Of a DNA stretch of 64,000 nt, positions 29,067-36,941 are shown in pieces (position 1 is the first letter of the stretch; every line of letters begins with the position of its first letter). Origin of the DNA: Microbacterium oxydans (lineage in GTDB: Bacteria > Actinomycetota > Actinomycetes > Actinomycetales > Microbacteriaceae); the NCBI RefSeq assembly GCF_026559675.1, contig NZ_CP092891.1, positions 1,054,001-1,118,000 on the forward strand, given 5' to 3'. Under the pieces are notes generated by a model. That model had not been told where the DNA came from and made no database searches. It saw only the letters and a program-made list of their open reading frames with translations. A program made the position numbers and the translations under genes.

Positions 29067-31190
29067 CTATTCGGCGGCCGGAGCGTCCTCGTCCGAGACG
29101 GCGGCGTCGGCGGGCACTGCGGCAGCGGGCGCCGCGAGAGCTGCGGCAGCCTCGGCGGCGGGCTCAGCCTCCGCCGGAGCGGGTGCCGGAGCGGGTGGCG
29201 CGGGCTCGGCGGGAGCGGGTGCTTCCGGTGCCGGTGCGTCGGGAGCGGGCACGACGGCTTCGACCGGTGCCGCGGGTGCAGCCTCGGGCTCCGGCGTCGA
29301 CGTGACTGTGGCGTCGGCGTCGGCGTCGGCTTCGGGTGCCGGGGCGTCGGCCGGAGCATCTCCGAGAAGCGGACGGTCGGGTCCGAGGGCCAGCAGCGAC
29401 GTGCTGGTCGACGGACCGGCTTCGCCGTTCAGCAGATAGCGGAACGTGACCGTCGTCCAGCGTGCGAGGACGTACTGCGTGAGGTTCGGACGGAGGTCGA
29501 TCGTCCCTGCTCCGGTCGCGTCGAGGACGATGCGGTCTCCGCCGCCTCCGCGGCCGTCGAGCAGCGCCTCCACCGTCGTCCCCGGAGCGCCGGTGATCGG
29601 AACGCTGTAGTGGACGGCCAGTTCGTCGTCGAAGGCGATCGTCGCGAGCGACCACGCCGGGCCCTCCGTCGGGTTCGCCGGGTCGACGGGGTCGACGGGA
29701 TCGACGGGGTCCACGGGGTCGACGGGGTCCACGGGATCGACGGGGTCCACGGGATCGACGGGGTCCACGGGATCGACCGGGTCCACCGGATCGACGGGGT
29801 CGACCGGGTCGACGGGGTCGACCGGATCGACGGGGTCGACCGGGTCGACGGGGTCGACCGGGTCGACGGGAATCACGGGAGTGGTGGGAGCCTTCGGCGG
29901 CGCGACGACCGGCCCGGTCTGCTCGACGGGCGGCTCCGTGGTCGTGTCCTCCACCGGGGCGACGGGTGCCTCGTCGGGCTCGGTGATCGGCACCTCGACG
30001 GCGTCGGACTCGTCGAGCTTCATCGACTCGTCCGGCTCGACGTCTGCGGCGATCGAGGACGCATCCTTGTCGCCGGCGCTGGGAAGGGACGTCGCGGGAT
30101 CGGCTCCCGCGAGTCCGGGGATGATGGCGGCGGCGGCGACGACACCGGCCACGACGAGCGCGGCCGAGCCTGCACCGACGAGCGCACCGAGACCGGTGAA
30201 CACTCCTCCGGTCGAACCTGCACCGGCGCCGCCGGTGGTCCCTCCAGCCGCGCCTCCTCCGCTTCCGGATCCCGCTCCGCCGCCGGACGCGGCGATCCCG
30301 GTGGTGGCGTGGCCGGCGAGGTCACCGCCGAACACGGCTCCGGGGATGCTCGAGGGCATGGCGGCCAGGGCGACGATCGGCGTTCCCGCGCCCTGCAGCG
30401 TCGCGAGGTAGCCGGACGCGCCGGTGACGCCGAGCACGAGCGGCAGCAGCACGAGGGCGAGGCGCTTGGAGACGTCCTTCGCTTCGGCGGCGACGATCAT
30501 GCAGCGGGCGCAGTCGTCGAGGTGCAGCTCGAGGCGCTTGTGGTCGCGGGTGCTGAGGTTGCCGCGTGAGTAGGCGCCGAGGTGCTCGATCGTCCACTGG
30601 CACTCGGAGCCTTCGGCCGCGCTGCGGAGGTGTGCCTGGATCCATGCCTCGCGAAGACCCTCGCGAGCGCGGAAGGCCAGCTGGGACACGGCGCCGGACT
30701 TCATGCCGAGGAGGTGGCCGACCTCCTGAGGCTTCATCTGCTCGATCTCGGTGTACCAGAGCACCTCCTGCCAGCGGGAGGGGAGGCTGCGGAACGCCTG
30801 GGCGGTCAGGCTGCGGTCGAGCGCTTCGTTCGCCGCCTGATCGGTGGTCTCGGGGTCGGGGACCGTGTCGAGCTCGTCGATCGCGCTCTCCCGGCGTGCG
30901 CGTCCCCAGCCGGCTGCGGTGTTGCGGATGCTGGTGAAGAGATAGGCGCGGAAGGAGCCGTTCGGGCCGCCGCCCTTGATGATCGCCTGGTAGATGCGCG
31001 TGTACGCCTCCTGCACCAGGTCGTCGGGATCGATGGACGAGGTGATGGACCGCGCGACGGCGATGCCGGAGGGGTAGTGGCGTCGCCAGAGTTCGCCGAA
31101 CGCTCCCGTGTCGCCCGAGCGGGCACGCAGGATCAGGTCGGCATCACCGATCGGTTCGTCGTGGGTCGTGTTCTCTTCGTGCACAATCAT
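29067..31190 (-). CDS. ECF sigma factor fused to zinc finger, membrane segments and VDP-repeat tail
   Basis: 707 residues. Sigma region 2 ([15 protein letters not shown], about 54-68) and region 4 ([15 protein letters not shown], about 136-180) are normal. Next comes an anti-sigma-type zinc finger with Cys197, His223, Cys227 and Cys230, a membrane helix (about 244-265), a Gly/Ser-rich stretch, a second helix (about 330-357), an acidic region, 21 VDP tripeptides (about 441-503), a beta-rich domain (about 510-600) and an acidic Pro/Ala tail. So sigma and a putative anti-sigma are one polypeptide. Topology is unclear because two helices would return the tail to the cytoplasm. No strong SD is seen. 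Its promoter box occurs twice more next door. Confidence 0.9.
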   Translation of the reverse strand: MIVHEENTTHDEPIGDADLILRARSGDTGAFGELWRRHYPSGIAVARSITSSIDPDDLVQEAYTRIYQAIIKGGGPNGSFRAYLFTSIRNTAAGWGRARRESAIDELDTVPDPETTDQAANEALDRSLTAQAFRSLPSRWQEVLWYTEIEQMKPQEVGHLLGMKSGAVSQLAFRAREGLREAWIQAHLRSAAEGSECQWTIEHLGAYSRGNLSTRDHKRLELHLDDCARCMIVAAEAKDVSKRLALVLLPLVLGVTGASGYLATLQGAGTPIVALAAMPSSIPGAVFGGDLAGHATTGIAASGGGAGSGSGGGAAGGTTGGAGAGSTGGVFTGLGALVGAGSAALVVAGVVAAAAIIPGLAGADPATSLPSAGDKDASSIAADVEPDESMKLDESDAVEVPITEPDEAPVAPVEDTTTEPPVEQTGPVVAPPKAPTTPVIPVDPVDPVDPVDPVDPVDPVDPVDPVDPVDPVDPVDPVDPVDPVDPVDPVDPVDPVDPVDPVDPANPTEGPAWSLATIAFDDELAVHYSVPITGAPGTTVEALLDGRGGGGDRIVLDATGAGTIDLRPNLTQYVLARWTTVTFRYLLNGEAGPSTSTSLLALGPDRPLLGDAPADAPAPEADADADATVTSTPEPEAAPAAPVEAVVPAPDAPAPEAPAPAEPAPPAPAPAPAEAEPAAEAAAALAAPAAAVPADAAVSDEDAPAAE
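29682..29870 (-). repeat. 21-unit 9-bp minisatellite encoding VDP repeats
   Basis: Twenty-one uninterrupted 9-bp units, mostly GTCGACGGG, ATCGACGGG, GTCCACGGG or GTCGACCGG, encode Val-Asp-Pro repeats in the tail of the sigma fusion protein. Substitutions are nearly all third-codon changes, so the peptide is kept while the DNA drifts. Copy number is expected to vary between strains. Confidence 0.95.
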
Positions 31191-31214
31191 CCATCTGTCG
31201 CGGGGCGCTGGTGC

Positions 31215-31262
31215 GTCTCTACGAGGTGAGACGCGCGAGAGCGCCTCTCATCACGCGACTTC
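31215..31262 (-). promoter_or_regulatory. Promoter of the ECF fusion gene, copy S of a three-copy element
   Basis: On the minus strand GAAGTCGCGTGATGA (31262-31248) is followed by 14 nt, then CGTCTCA (31233-31227), 5 nt and TAGAGAC (31221-31215). The sigma ATG is 25 nt further on. CGTC is a frequent ECF -10 core, and the 15-nt box covers the expected -35. The same layout recurs at 31382 and 31632 on the plus strand, pointing to autoregulation by this sigma factor. Confidence 0.7.
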
Positions 31263-31381
31263 TCCATTCTCTCGCGAATCTCCCAGGGAAGCCACCCTTC
31301 CTGCGAACTCCGAGGCGATGCCGAGGCGATGCACGGCGGGCGCACGGCCCCGACCGGCGGAGCCCCGCAGAAGTTTTCTCG

Positions 31382-31429
31382 GAAGTCGCGTAATGAATCG
31401 ACCGGGGTGCCGTCTCATCCCATAGAGAC
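31382..31429 (+). promoter_or_regulatory. Promoter copy A of the ECF-type element
   Basis: GAAGTCGCGTAATGA (31382-31396), 14-nt spacer, CGTCTCA (31411-31417), 5 nt, TAGAGAC (31423-31429). Identical in arrangement to the promoter of the sigma gene, but oriented away from it and toward a structured region without a protein gene. The segment 31263-31381 between the divergent copies shows no gene. Confidence 0.7.
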
Positions 31430-31600
31430 AGCCGTACGGATCCCTCCGGGGGGCGGGATCCAGGTGCCGACGCGAGGGGTATTCGCGCCGGTCGGGCGGG
31501 TCGGGAGCCTCGGGGGAGGAGTGCCCGGCCGCCCGTCTCAGGAGGGGGAAGGGGGCCGTCGCTCTGGGGAACGGCGGCCTCCCCCGCACCTGCGGATCGG
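31423..31600 (+). ncRNA. Candidate structured small RNA, copy A
   Basis: Behind promoter copy A lies a series of stems: GGATCCC/GGGATCC (31438-31444 with 31455-31461, loop TCCGGGGGGC), a 9-pair stem with one mismatch (31467-31475 with 31483-31491), a long arm GGGCGG...CCGCCC (31494-31534) with an inner CCT/AGG, and GGCCGTCG/CGGCGGCC (31554-31579, loop CTCTGGGGAA). The 3' end is a guess after the last stem. Copy B keeps the loops but changes stem bases in matched pairs, which supports a functional RNA rather than a coding region. Confidence 0.6.
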
Positions 31601-31631
31601 GGGTGCGGAAATCTCTCCGAAGAATTTCTGA

Positions 31632-31678
31632 GAAGTCGCGTAATGAATCGGTGAGTGCTTCGTCTCATCCATAGAGAC
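31632..31678 (+). promoter_or_regulatory. Promoter copy B of the ECF-type element
   Basis: GAAGTCGCGTAATGA (31632-31646), 14-nt spacer, CGTCTCA (31661-31667), 4 nt, TAGAGAC (31672-31678). The spacer sequence differs from copies A and S while its length is fixed at 14 nt, as expected for a promoter under selection. Confidence 0.7.
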
Positions 31679-31835
31679 AGCCGTACGAACTCCTCCGGGG
31701 GGCGGAGTTCAGGCGCTGGTGCGGGGGCAATCGCACCGGTGGGGCGGGTCGGGAACCTCGGGGGAGGAGTGCCCGACCGCCCCTCTCACGAGGGGGACGA
31801 GGCCGCCGATCTGGGGAACGGCGGCCTCCCGCCCC
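31672..31835 (+). ncRNA. Candidate structured small RNA, copy B
   Basis: Tandem partner of copy A with the same order of stems: GAACTCC/GGAGTTC (31687-31693 with 31704-31710, loop identical to copy A), an 8-9-bp stem (31716-31739), GGGGCGG...CCGCCCC (31741-31783) and GGCCGCCG/CGGCGGCC (31801-31826, loop ATCTGGGGAA). In the first stem three base pairs differ from copy A and all three stay complementary. It runs toward the 3' end of nagA; the last stem, extended by GA/TC, could end transcription. 31836-31886 holds nothing recognisable. Confidence 0.6.
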
Positions 31836-31886
31836 GACACGAAGGACCGGAGAGCGCAGAGCTGCGCGTCGCGCGGTGCGCTGTTC

Positions 31887-33059
31887 CTAAGCGAGCAGCC
31901 GGGGCCCTGACCACACTCGCGCGACGTGCAGTTCCGCATCCAGGAGCACCGCATCCCCGAGCATGCCGGGCTGCAAGGCGCCCAGCGCCTCGTCACGTCC
32001 GATCGCCCGCGCCGGCGTCTCGGTGAGCGCGCGGACAGCCTCCGCGAGCACGACTCCCGCCGCGACCGCGCGCTGCAGCGCCACGTCCTGCGTGAGCGTC
32101 GATCCGGCGATCGAGCCGGTGTTATCGGCTCGGGCGATGCCGTTCTCGACCGTCACGCTCACGGCGCCGAGGTCGTAGTGGCCGTCCGCGCTTCCGGCGG
32201 CGGCCATCGCATCCGTGATCAGCGCCACCCGGCCCGGGGCGGAGTCGAACACGAGCTTCACGACGTGCGGGTCCAGGTGCACGTCGTCGGCGATCGCCTC
32301 CAGCACGACCCGGTGGTCGGCCGCAGCCGCGAGCACGGGGCCGGGAGCACGGTGGTGGATGCCGGGCATGGCGTTGAACGCATGGGTCAGGATCGAGGCA
32401 CCCGCTTCGAACGCGGCGACCGCCATCGAGGCATCGGCGTCGGTGTGACCCACCGCGGCCGCCGACCCCGCGGCGACGATCTGCCGGATCGCGTCGAGCC
32501 CGCCGGGGAGCTCGGGGGCGATCGTCACCTGGCGGATCGTGCCGCGCCCGGCCTCCAGTAGCGCCGCGACATCGGCGGCCACCGGGTGACGCAGCAGCGA
32601 CGGCTCGTGCGCGCCGTGGTGCCCGGGGTCGAGGAACGGCCCCTCGAGGTGCGAGCCGAGGATGTCAGCATCCGTCTCCGTCAGATCGGCGATCGTCGCG
32701 ACGCTGAGCGCGAGTGCGTCCAACGGCGCGGTCACGAGCGACACCACGGCGCGGGTCGTCCCGTGCGCGCGGTGCAGATCGCGAGCGGTGCGGATCGCCT
32801 CCACGCCGTCGTCGAACGAGGCTCCGGCGCCGCCGTGGCCGTGGATGTCGACGAAACCCGGTGTGAGCAGAGCGCCGGGGCCGGCGACCGACGCGGCATC
32901 GACGACCTCGTCGGCGGGCGTCCAGTCGGAGCCCGTGCCGCGGCCGACGACGAGGCCGTCCTCGATGCGGACCCAGCCGTCCTCGGTGATCTCGCCGCGA
33001 TCGACGATCCGGGCGGAGTGGAGGACCAGTGAACCGGTCGCGGAGGAGTGGGTGCTCAA
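31887..33059 (-). CDS. nagA: N-acetylglucosamine-6-phosphate deacetylase
   Basis: 390 residues of the amidohydrolase fold. Metal and substrate motifs are present: DIHGHGGAG, HLEGPFLDPGHHGAH, AVGHTDAD, HAFNAMPGIHHR and the catalytic Asp in LITDAMAAAG. It removes acetate from GlcNAc-6-P, giving glucosamine-6-P for NagB. The start appears to be TTG at 33059, overlapping the GH20 stop as TTGA, with GGAG about 8 nt upstream; no ATG or GTG alternative precedes the conserved N-terminus. It is the second gene of a GH20-nagA operon. Confidence 0.95.
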   Translation of the reverse strand: MSTHSSATGSLVLHSARIVDRGEITEDGWVRIEDGLVVGRGTGSDWTPADEVVDAASVAGPGALLTPGFVDIHGHGGAGASFDDGVEAIRTARDLHRAHGTTRAVVSLVTAPLDALALSVATIADLTETDADILGSHLEGPFLDPGHHGAHEPSLLRHPVAADVAALLEAGRGTIRQVTIAPELPGGLDAIRQIVAAGSAAAVGHTDADASMAVAAFEAGASILTHAFNAMPGIHHRAPGPVLAAAADHRVVLEAIADDVHLDPHVVKLVFDSAPGRVALITDAMAAAGSADGHYDLGAVSVTVENGIARADNTGSIAGSTLTQDVALQRAVAAGVVLAEAVRALTETPARAIGRDEALGALQPGMLGDAVLLDAELHVARVWSGPRLLA

Positions 33060-34567
33060 CGTTCGCTCCAGGGGATCTCGTCTGCGGGGTGGAAGTCGAC
33101 CCCCTCAGCCTTCCACAGGGGCGCGAGCGAGCCGACGCGCACGCGGAACGACTCCCAGACGCGCTCCGGGCCCTCCTGCGGCGACCAGGCCACCTCGGCC
33201 TGAGCGGCTGCGCGCGGGAAGACCAGCTGCTCGACGTCGTCGAGGGTCCGGGTCGTCTCGGACCACAGCGGTGCCTCGACACCGAGGATCGCGGCATCCG
33301 GCACGTCGAGGACAGCGGTCGGCTCCCACTCGTAGGCGGAGCGCACGTCGATGATGGCGGCCCAGGTCAGCCCGAGGGGGAAGTCCTCCGTGTACTTCAT
33401 GTCGAGGTACGTGACGTTCGCGGCGGACATGATCAGCGCGCCTCCGCGCTCGACGAAGTGGGCGGCTTCCTCGGCGTGCGTGCCCTCGGGGGTGGTCTTG
33501 CCCCAGTACTGCCCGACCGTGCCCTCGGCGATGCCCGCGGCGGAGCCCATCTCGTGCCACGCCACCGGCGTCTTGCCCGCCTCGACGACGATCGCGGTCG
33601 CACGCTCGGCGAACAGGTCGAAGTCGGCCTGCGGAGTGCCGAGCGACTCGTCGCCGCCGATGTGGATGTACGGGCCGGGGGTCATCTCGGCCAGCTCCCG
33701 CACGACGTCGCGCACGAAGTCGTAGGTGCGCTCCTCGTGGATGCGGACGCTGGAGTGACCCACGCCCCAGCCCAGGTAGGTCTCGCCGGCGACGGGCAGC
33801 GGCTGCCCCAACCGGGTGGAGTCCGCGATGAGGTTGTCGTTGAGGACCGGGGCCTCGACCAGCTCGGGGTAGGCGACGCCGATGGCGTGGGTGTGGCCGG
33901 GCAGATCGATCTCGGGGATCACGATCATGTGCCGCGAGGCCGCGTAGGAGACGATCTCCCGGTAGTCGTCCTTCGTGTAGAAGCCGCCGGGGTCGCCGTT
34001 CGCCGAGGTGGCCGCCGCGCGCTCTGTCAGCAGCGGCCAGGAGTCGATGTGCACGCGCCACCCCTGGTCGTCGCTCAGGTGCAGATGCAGGTGGTTGAGC
34101 TTGAGCGCGCTCGTGCTGTCGATGAACTTCTTCACGTCGTCGACACCGAAGAAGTGCCGCGCCACGTCGAGCATGACGCCGCGCCGCGGGAAGCGCGGGG
34201 AGTCCGCGACATCGGCGCCGAGCAGGCCCCAGCCGGAGTCGTCCTGCCGCAGCAGCTGCAGCAGCGTCTGCACGCCGTAGAACAGCCCGGCCTCGTCCGC
34301 GCCGACGACGACCGCGCGGTCGCCGATCTCGAGCGTGTAGCCCTCCGACGCCGAGGACTCCGGATCGACCAGCAGCTCGATCTCCGCCGGTGCGACATCG
34401 ACGCGGGTGAGGCGGAGTCCGGTGCGGCGCTCGACGGCGTCGATCAGCTGGGCGGTGGCGGGCGAGGAGCCGAGCACGCGCGTCGTCGCGGTGACCGGCA
34501 TCCGTCCTTCTCGTGCGACGGCGGACACGGGCGCGGGGACGAGGGGAAGAGGATGAGGAAGGACCAT
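33056..34567 (-). CDS. GH20 beta-N-acetylhexosaminidase
   Basis: 503 residues, complete GH20: LNHLHLHLSDDQGWR, EIDLPGHTHA and the catalytic pair in HIGGDESLG. It releases terminal GlcNAc (or GalNAc) from chitin or muropeptide fragments. There is no signal peptide, so it works on imported oligosaccharides. ATG 34567 is preferred over an in-frame TTG at 34573; no SD is seen, but a promoter whose -10 ends 6 nt before the ATG suggests a leaderless message. nagA is coupled behind it. It is distinct from the GH20 half of the fusion at 20519, so the window holds two such enzymes. Confidence 0.94.
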   Translation of the reverse strand: MVLPHPLPLVPAPVSAVAREGRMPVTATTRVLGSSPATAQLIDAVERRTGLRLTRVDVAPAEIELLVDPESSASEGYTLEIGDRAVVVGADEAGLFYGVQTLLQLLRQDDSGWGLLGADVADSPRFPRRGVMLDVARHFFGVDDVKKFIDSTSALKLNHLHLHLSDDQGWRVHIDSWPLLTERAAATSANGDPGGFYTKDDYREIVSYAASRHMIVIPEIDLPGHTHAIGVAYPELVEAPVLNDNLIADSTRLGQPLPVAGETYLGWGVGHSSVRIHEERTYDFVRDVVRELAEMTPGPYIHIGGDESLGTPQADFDLFAERATAIVVEAGKTPVAWHEMGSAAGIAEGTVGQYWGKTTPEGTHAEEAAHFVERGGALIMSAANVTYLDMKYTEDFPLGLTWAAIIDVRSAYEWEPTAVLDVPDAAILGVEAPLWSETTRTLDDVEQLVFPRAAAQAEVAWSPQEGPERVWESFRVRVGSLAPLWKAEGVDFHPADEIPWSER

Positions 34568-34573
34568 GAACAA

Positions 34574-34602
34574 AACCTACCGGTCGGCGTCGCCCAGCGG
34601 AA
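34574..34602 (-). promoter_or_regulatory. Leaderless promoter of GH20-nagA
   Basis: On the minus strand TTCCGC (34602-34597) and TAGGTT (34579-34574) are 17 nt apart, and TAGGTT ends 6 nt before the GH20 ATG. The overlapping TTTTGTTC resembles one half of the ROK operator at 23869, a possible but weak link to the same repressor. Confidence 0.55.
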
Positions 34603-34736
34603 TGGCCGATGTCGAATCGATTCTGCGATTCGCGGACGGGTCGCCAGGTGTAACGGTCGGGTCCCGATTTCCTTCCGCCACGATCCGCGACGGATAGCGT
34701 GATCACCGCCATGCGGTCGAGCCGGGAGGAGCGGTC

Positions 34737-35381
34737 ATGGAGACACCCGGGGGAGCGGTCGGGGCGACAGCGGAGACGCCTGAGGAGCGGTGCGAGCGTG
34801 TCGCCGAGGAACGAGACGTCTGGCGCCGTCGTGCCCGCATCGGCTTCGTCTTCCTCGGCATCTGCGCGATCCTCGGGACCTTCATGCGCTGCCGTCTGGC
34901 CACCCTGCCCGGGAACCGGAGCGTGGCGGTGGCCACGCCGCTGGAGTGTCGCGTCAGCGCGGACGGCACGCAGCTGTTCGCGACCATCCGGCTCGCGGCG
35001 CTGCAGCCCTCGTACGTGAACAAGGTCATCGTGGACGACGATGTGGACCGTGAGCTGGCGGGCCAGGACGTGGGGTCGGCGCTGATCCTGGGCGATCTCC
35101 GAGATCTCGACGAGCTCGCGGACACGGATGTGCGGGAGCTCCTGGCCGGCGGCGAGCAGGCAGACCCGGCGCCGTTCGCTTTCGGAGACCCCGGGGAGGA
35201 AGACGGTGTGCTCGTCGTCGCGATCGATCTGCCCGACGGTGCCTCCCAGGGGCGGGCCGAGGGGATCAGGTTGCGCGGGAGCTCTGGAGAGCTCGCGAAT
35301 GAACAGCAGATCCCCCTCGGGATCCGCTTCGGGCCCACGCAGTGCGAGCTGGCGGTCTCCCGGCCGTTCGAAGGGTATTGA
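34737..35381 (+). CDS. Hypothetical single-pass membrane protein
   Basis: 214 residues, family not recognised. A charged N-terminus of about 33 residues ([16 protein letters not shown]) leads to one hydrophobic helix ([15 protein letters not shown]), then an acidic beta-rich domain with two spaced cysteines (LECRVSAD and TQCELAV) that could form a disulfide outside the membrane. The start is supported by GGGAGGAG at 34723-34730. It stands alone, divergent from the GH20 operon and upstream of the ZTP riboswitch. Confidence 0.75.
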   Translation: METPGGAVGATAETPEERCERVAEERDVWRRRARIGFVFLGICAILGTFMRCRLATLPGNRSVAVATPLECRVSADGTQLFATIRLAALQPSYVNKVIVDDDVDRELAGQDVGSALILGDLRDLDELADTDVRELLAGGEQADPAPFAFGDPGEEDGVLVVAIDLPDGASQGRAEGIRLRGSSGELANEQQIPLGIRFGPTQCELAVSRPFEGY

Positions 35382-35412
35382 GAAGTCGGCGTACGCCCCC
35401 ACTCGCATCCGC

Positions 35413-35505
35413 TATGCTCATACCGTCGCGACTGGCGTCTGGGTGGACTACCACCGGGGAGCGACTGACCACGGAATTCGACCGCGCGCCTGGGCCGATA
35501 GGAAC
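35413..35505 (+). promoter_or_regulatory. ZTP (pfl) riboswitch with upstream -10, before glyA
   Basis: A -10 TATGCT (35413-35418) is followed by the hallmark ZTP aptamer blocks: GTCGCGACTGGCG (35425-35437), the GGTGG...CCACC hairpin (35442-35454), GGGGAGCGAC, and the 3' block CCGCGCGCCTGGGC (35482-35495). This RNA senses the purine precursor ZTP/ZMP, which builds up when 10-formyl-tetrahydrofolate is short, and switches on one-carbon genes. The two genes behind it, glyA and folD, are classic members of this regulon in actinobacteria. The expression platform probably involves 35500-35540 and the SD AAAGGAG. Confidence 0.9.
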
Positions 35506-35541
35506 ACCCCTTCGAATCCGTCGTCAAAGGAGCACGTCATC

Positions 35542-36816
35542 ATGACCGACCGTTACTTCAACGCCCCGCTCTCCGAGGTCGACCCGGAGATCGCCCAGGT
35601 CCTCGATCGCGAGCTGAAGCGTCAGCAGACGTTCCTCGAGATGATCGCCTCGGAGAACTTCGTGCCGGTCTCGGTGCTGCAGTCGCAGGGTTCCGTGCTC
35701 ACCAACAAGTACGCCGAGGGCTACCCCGGCCGCCGCTACTACGGCGGCTGCGAAGAGGTCGATGTCGCGGAATCCCTCGCGATCGAGCGGGCGAAGAGCC
35801 TCTTCGGCGCCGAGTTCGCGAACGTGCAGCCGCACTCCGGCGCCTCGGCGAACGCGGCGGTCCTGCACGCGATCGCGCGCCCCGGTGACACGCTCCTCGG
35901 CCTCTCCCTCGACCAGGGCGGCCACCTCACGCACGGCATGAAGATCAACTTCTCCGGCCGCCTGTACGACATCGTCGCCTACGGCGTCGACCCGGAGACC
36001 TCGACGATCGACATGGCCGAGGTCCGTCGCCTCGCGATCGAGCACAAGCCGAAGGTCATCATCGCCGGCTGGTCGGCCTACCCGCGCACGATGGACTTCG
36101 CGGCGTTCCGCGAGATCGCCGACGAGGTCGGCGCGCTGCTCTGGGTCGACATGGCGCACTTCGCCGGTCTGGTCGCCGCGGGTCTGCACCCGAACCCGGT
36201 GCCCCACGCGCACGTCGTCTCCTCGACCGTGCACAAGACGATCGGCGGCCCGCGCTCGGGCTTCATCCTCACCAACGACGCCGAGCTCGCCAAGAAGATC
36301 AACACCGCGGTCTTCCCCGGGCAGCAGGGCGGCCCGCTCATGCACGTGATCGCCGCGAAGGCGACCGCGTTCAAGCTCGCCGGCACGCCGGAGTTCAAGG
36401 AGCGTCAGGAGCGTGTGCTGCGTGGCGCGAAGCTCATCGCCGAGCGTCTCTCGCAGCAGGACGTGAAGGATGCCGGCATCGCCGTGCGCTCGGGCGGCAC
36501 CGACGTGCATCTGGTGCTGGTCGACCTGCGCGACGCCGAGATCGACGGCAAGCAGGCGGAGGACCTCCTCCACGACATCCACATCACGGTGAACCGCAAC
36601 GCCGTCCCGAACGACCCGCGTCCGCCGATGGTGACCTCGGGTCTGCGCATCGGCACACCCGCACTCGCGACCCGTGGCTTCGGCGACGTCGAGTTCACCG
36701 AGGTGGCCGACATCATCGCGCTCGCGCTGCTCCCGGGTGCGGACGTGGAGGCACTGCGCACGCGTGTCGACGCGCTCGCCGCCGCGTTCCCGCTCTACCC
36801 CGACCTGCAGCAGTAA
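35542..36816 (+). CDS. glyA: Serine hydroxymethyltransferase
   Basis: 424 residues, full length. The PLP lysine lies in [14 protein letters not shown], and the N-terminal folate/PLP motifs LIASENF-type ([10 protein letters not shown]) and [13 protein letters not shown] are intact. It interconverts serine and glycine, charging tetrahydrofolate with a methylene group. ATG 35542 is chosen for AAAGGAG about 10 nt upstream; the frame is open further upstream only through the riboswitch. It is regulated by the ZTP riboswitch and followed by folD. Confidence 0.97.
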   Translation: MTDRYFNAPLSEVDPEIAQVLDRELKRQQTFLEMIASENFVPVSVLQSQGSVLTNKYAEGYPGRRYYGGCEEVDVAESLAIERAKSLFGAEFANVQPHSGASANAAVLHAIARPGDTLLGLSLDQGGHLTHGMKINFSGRLYDIVAYGVDPETSTIDMAEVRRLAIEHKPKVIIAGWSAYPRTMDFAAFREIADEVGALLWVDMAHFAGLVAAGLHPNPVPHAHVVSSTVHKTIGGPRSGFILTNDAELAKKINTAVFPGQQGGPLMHVIAAKATAFKLAGTPEFKERQERVLRGAKLIAERLSQQDVKDAGIAVRSGGTDVHLVLVDLRDAEIDGKQAEDLLHDIHITVNRNAVPNDPRPPMVTSGLRIGTPALATRGFGDVEFTEVADIIALALLPGADVEALRTRVDALAAAFPLYPDLQQ

Positions 36817-36838
36817 GTCCGCAGCAACTCTCCTCTCG

Positions 36839-36916
36839 CGAGTGCACGGGATACTGCCGAGCGCACGGCTTGTCGACGTGAACAAGCCGTGCGCTCGGCG
36901 GGAAGCCGTGCACTCG
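36839..36916. repeat. Nested perfect palindromes between glyA and folD
   Basis: An inner perfect 18-bp inverted repeat (36856-36873 with 36882-36899, 8-nt loop) sits inside an outer perfect 11-bp inverted repeat CGAGTGCACGG/CCGTGCACTCG (36839-36849 with 36906-36916). The arms share GTGC-CGG themes, so the whole looks like a duplicated hairpin element. It may stop part of the transcription before folD or stabilise the glyA message. Confidence 0.85.
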
Positions 36917-36941
36917 GCGGTGACGACGTAAGGAAGAAACC

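Noticed and set aside
31423..31835. Tandem units considered as 6C RNA on the opposite strand, because loops become C6
   Set aside because: The promoter motifs are oriented on the plus strand, the units are longer than 6C RNA, and the two-hairpin 6C layout is not evident. Kept only as a check to run.
31191..31886. Search for a tRNA or other classical RNA gene in the largest gene-free gap
   Set aside because: No cloverleaf, anticodon arm or CCA-like end was found; the structure is better explained by the two tandem elements.
31655..32026. Short plus-strand open frames over the tandem units
   Set aside because: Frames are not conserved between the two copies because of small indels, and base changes follow stem pairing rather than codons.
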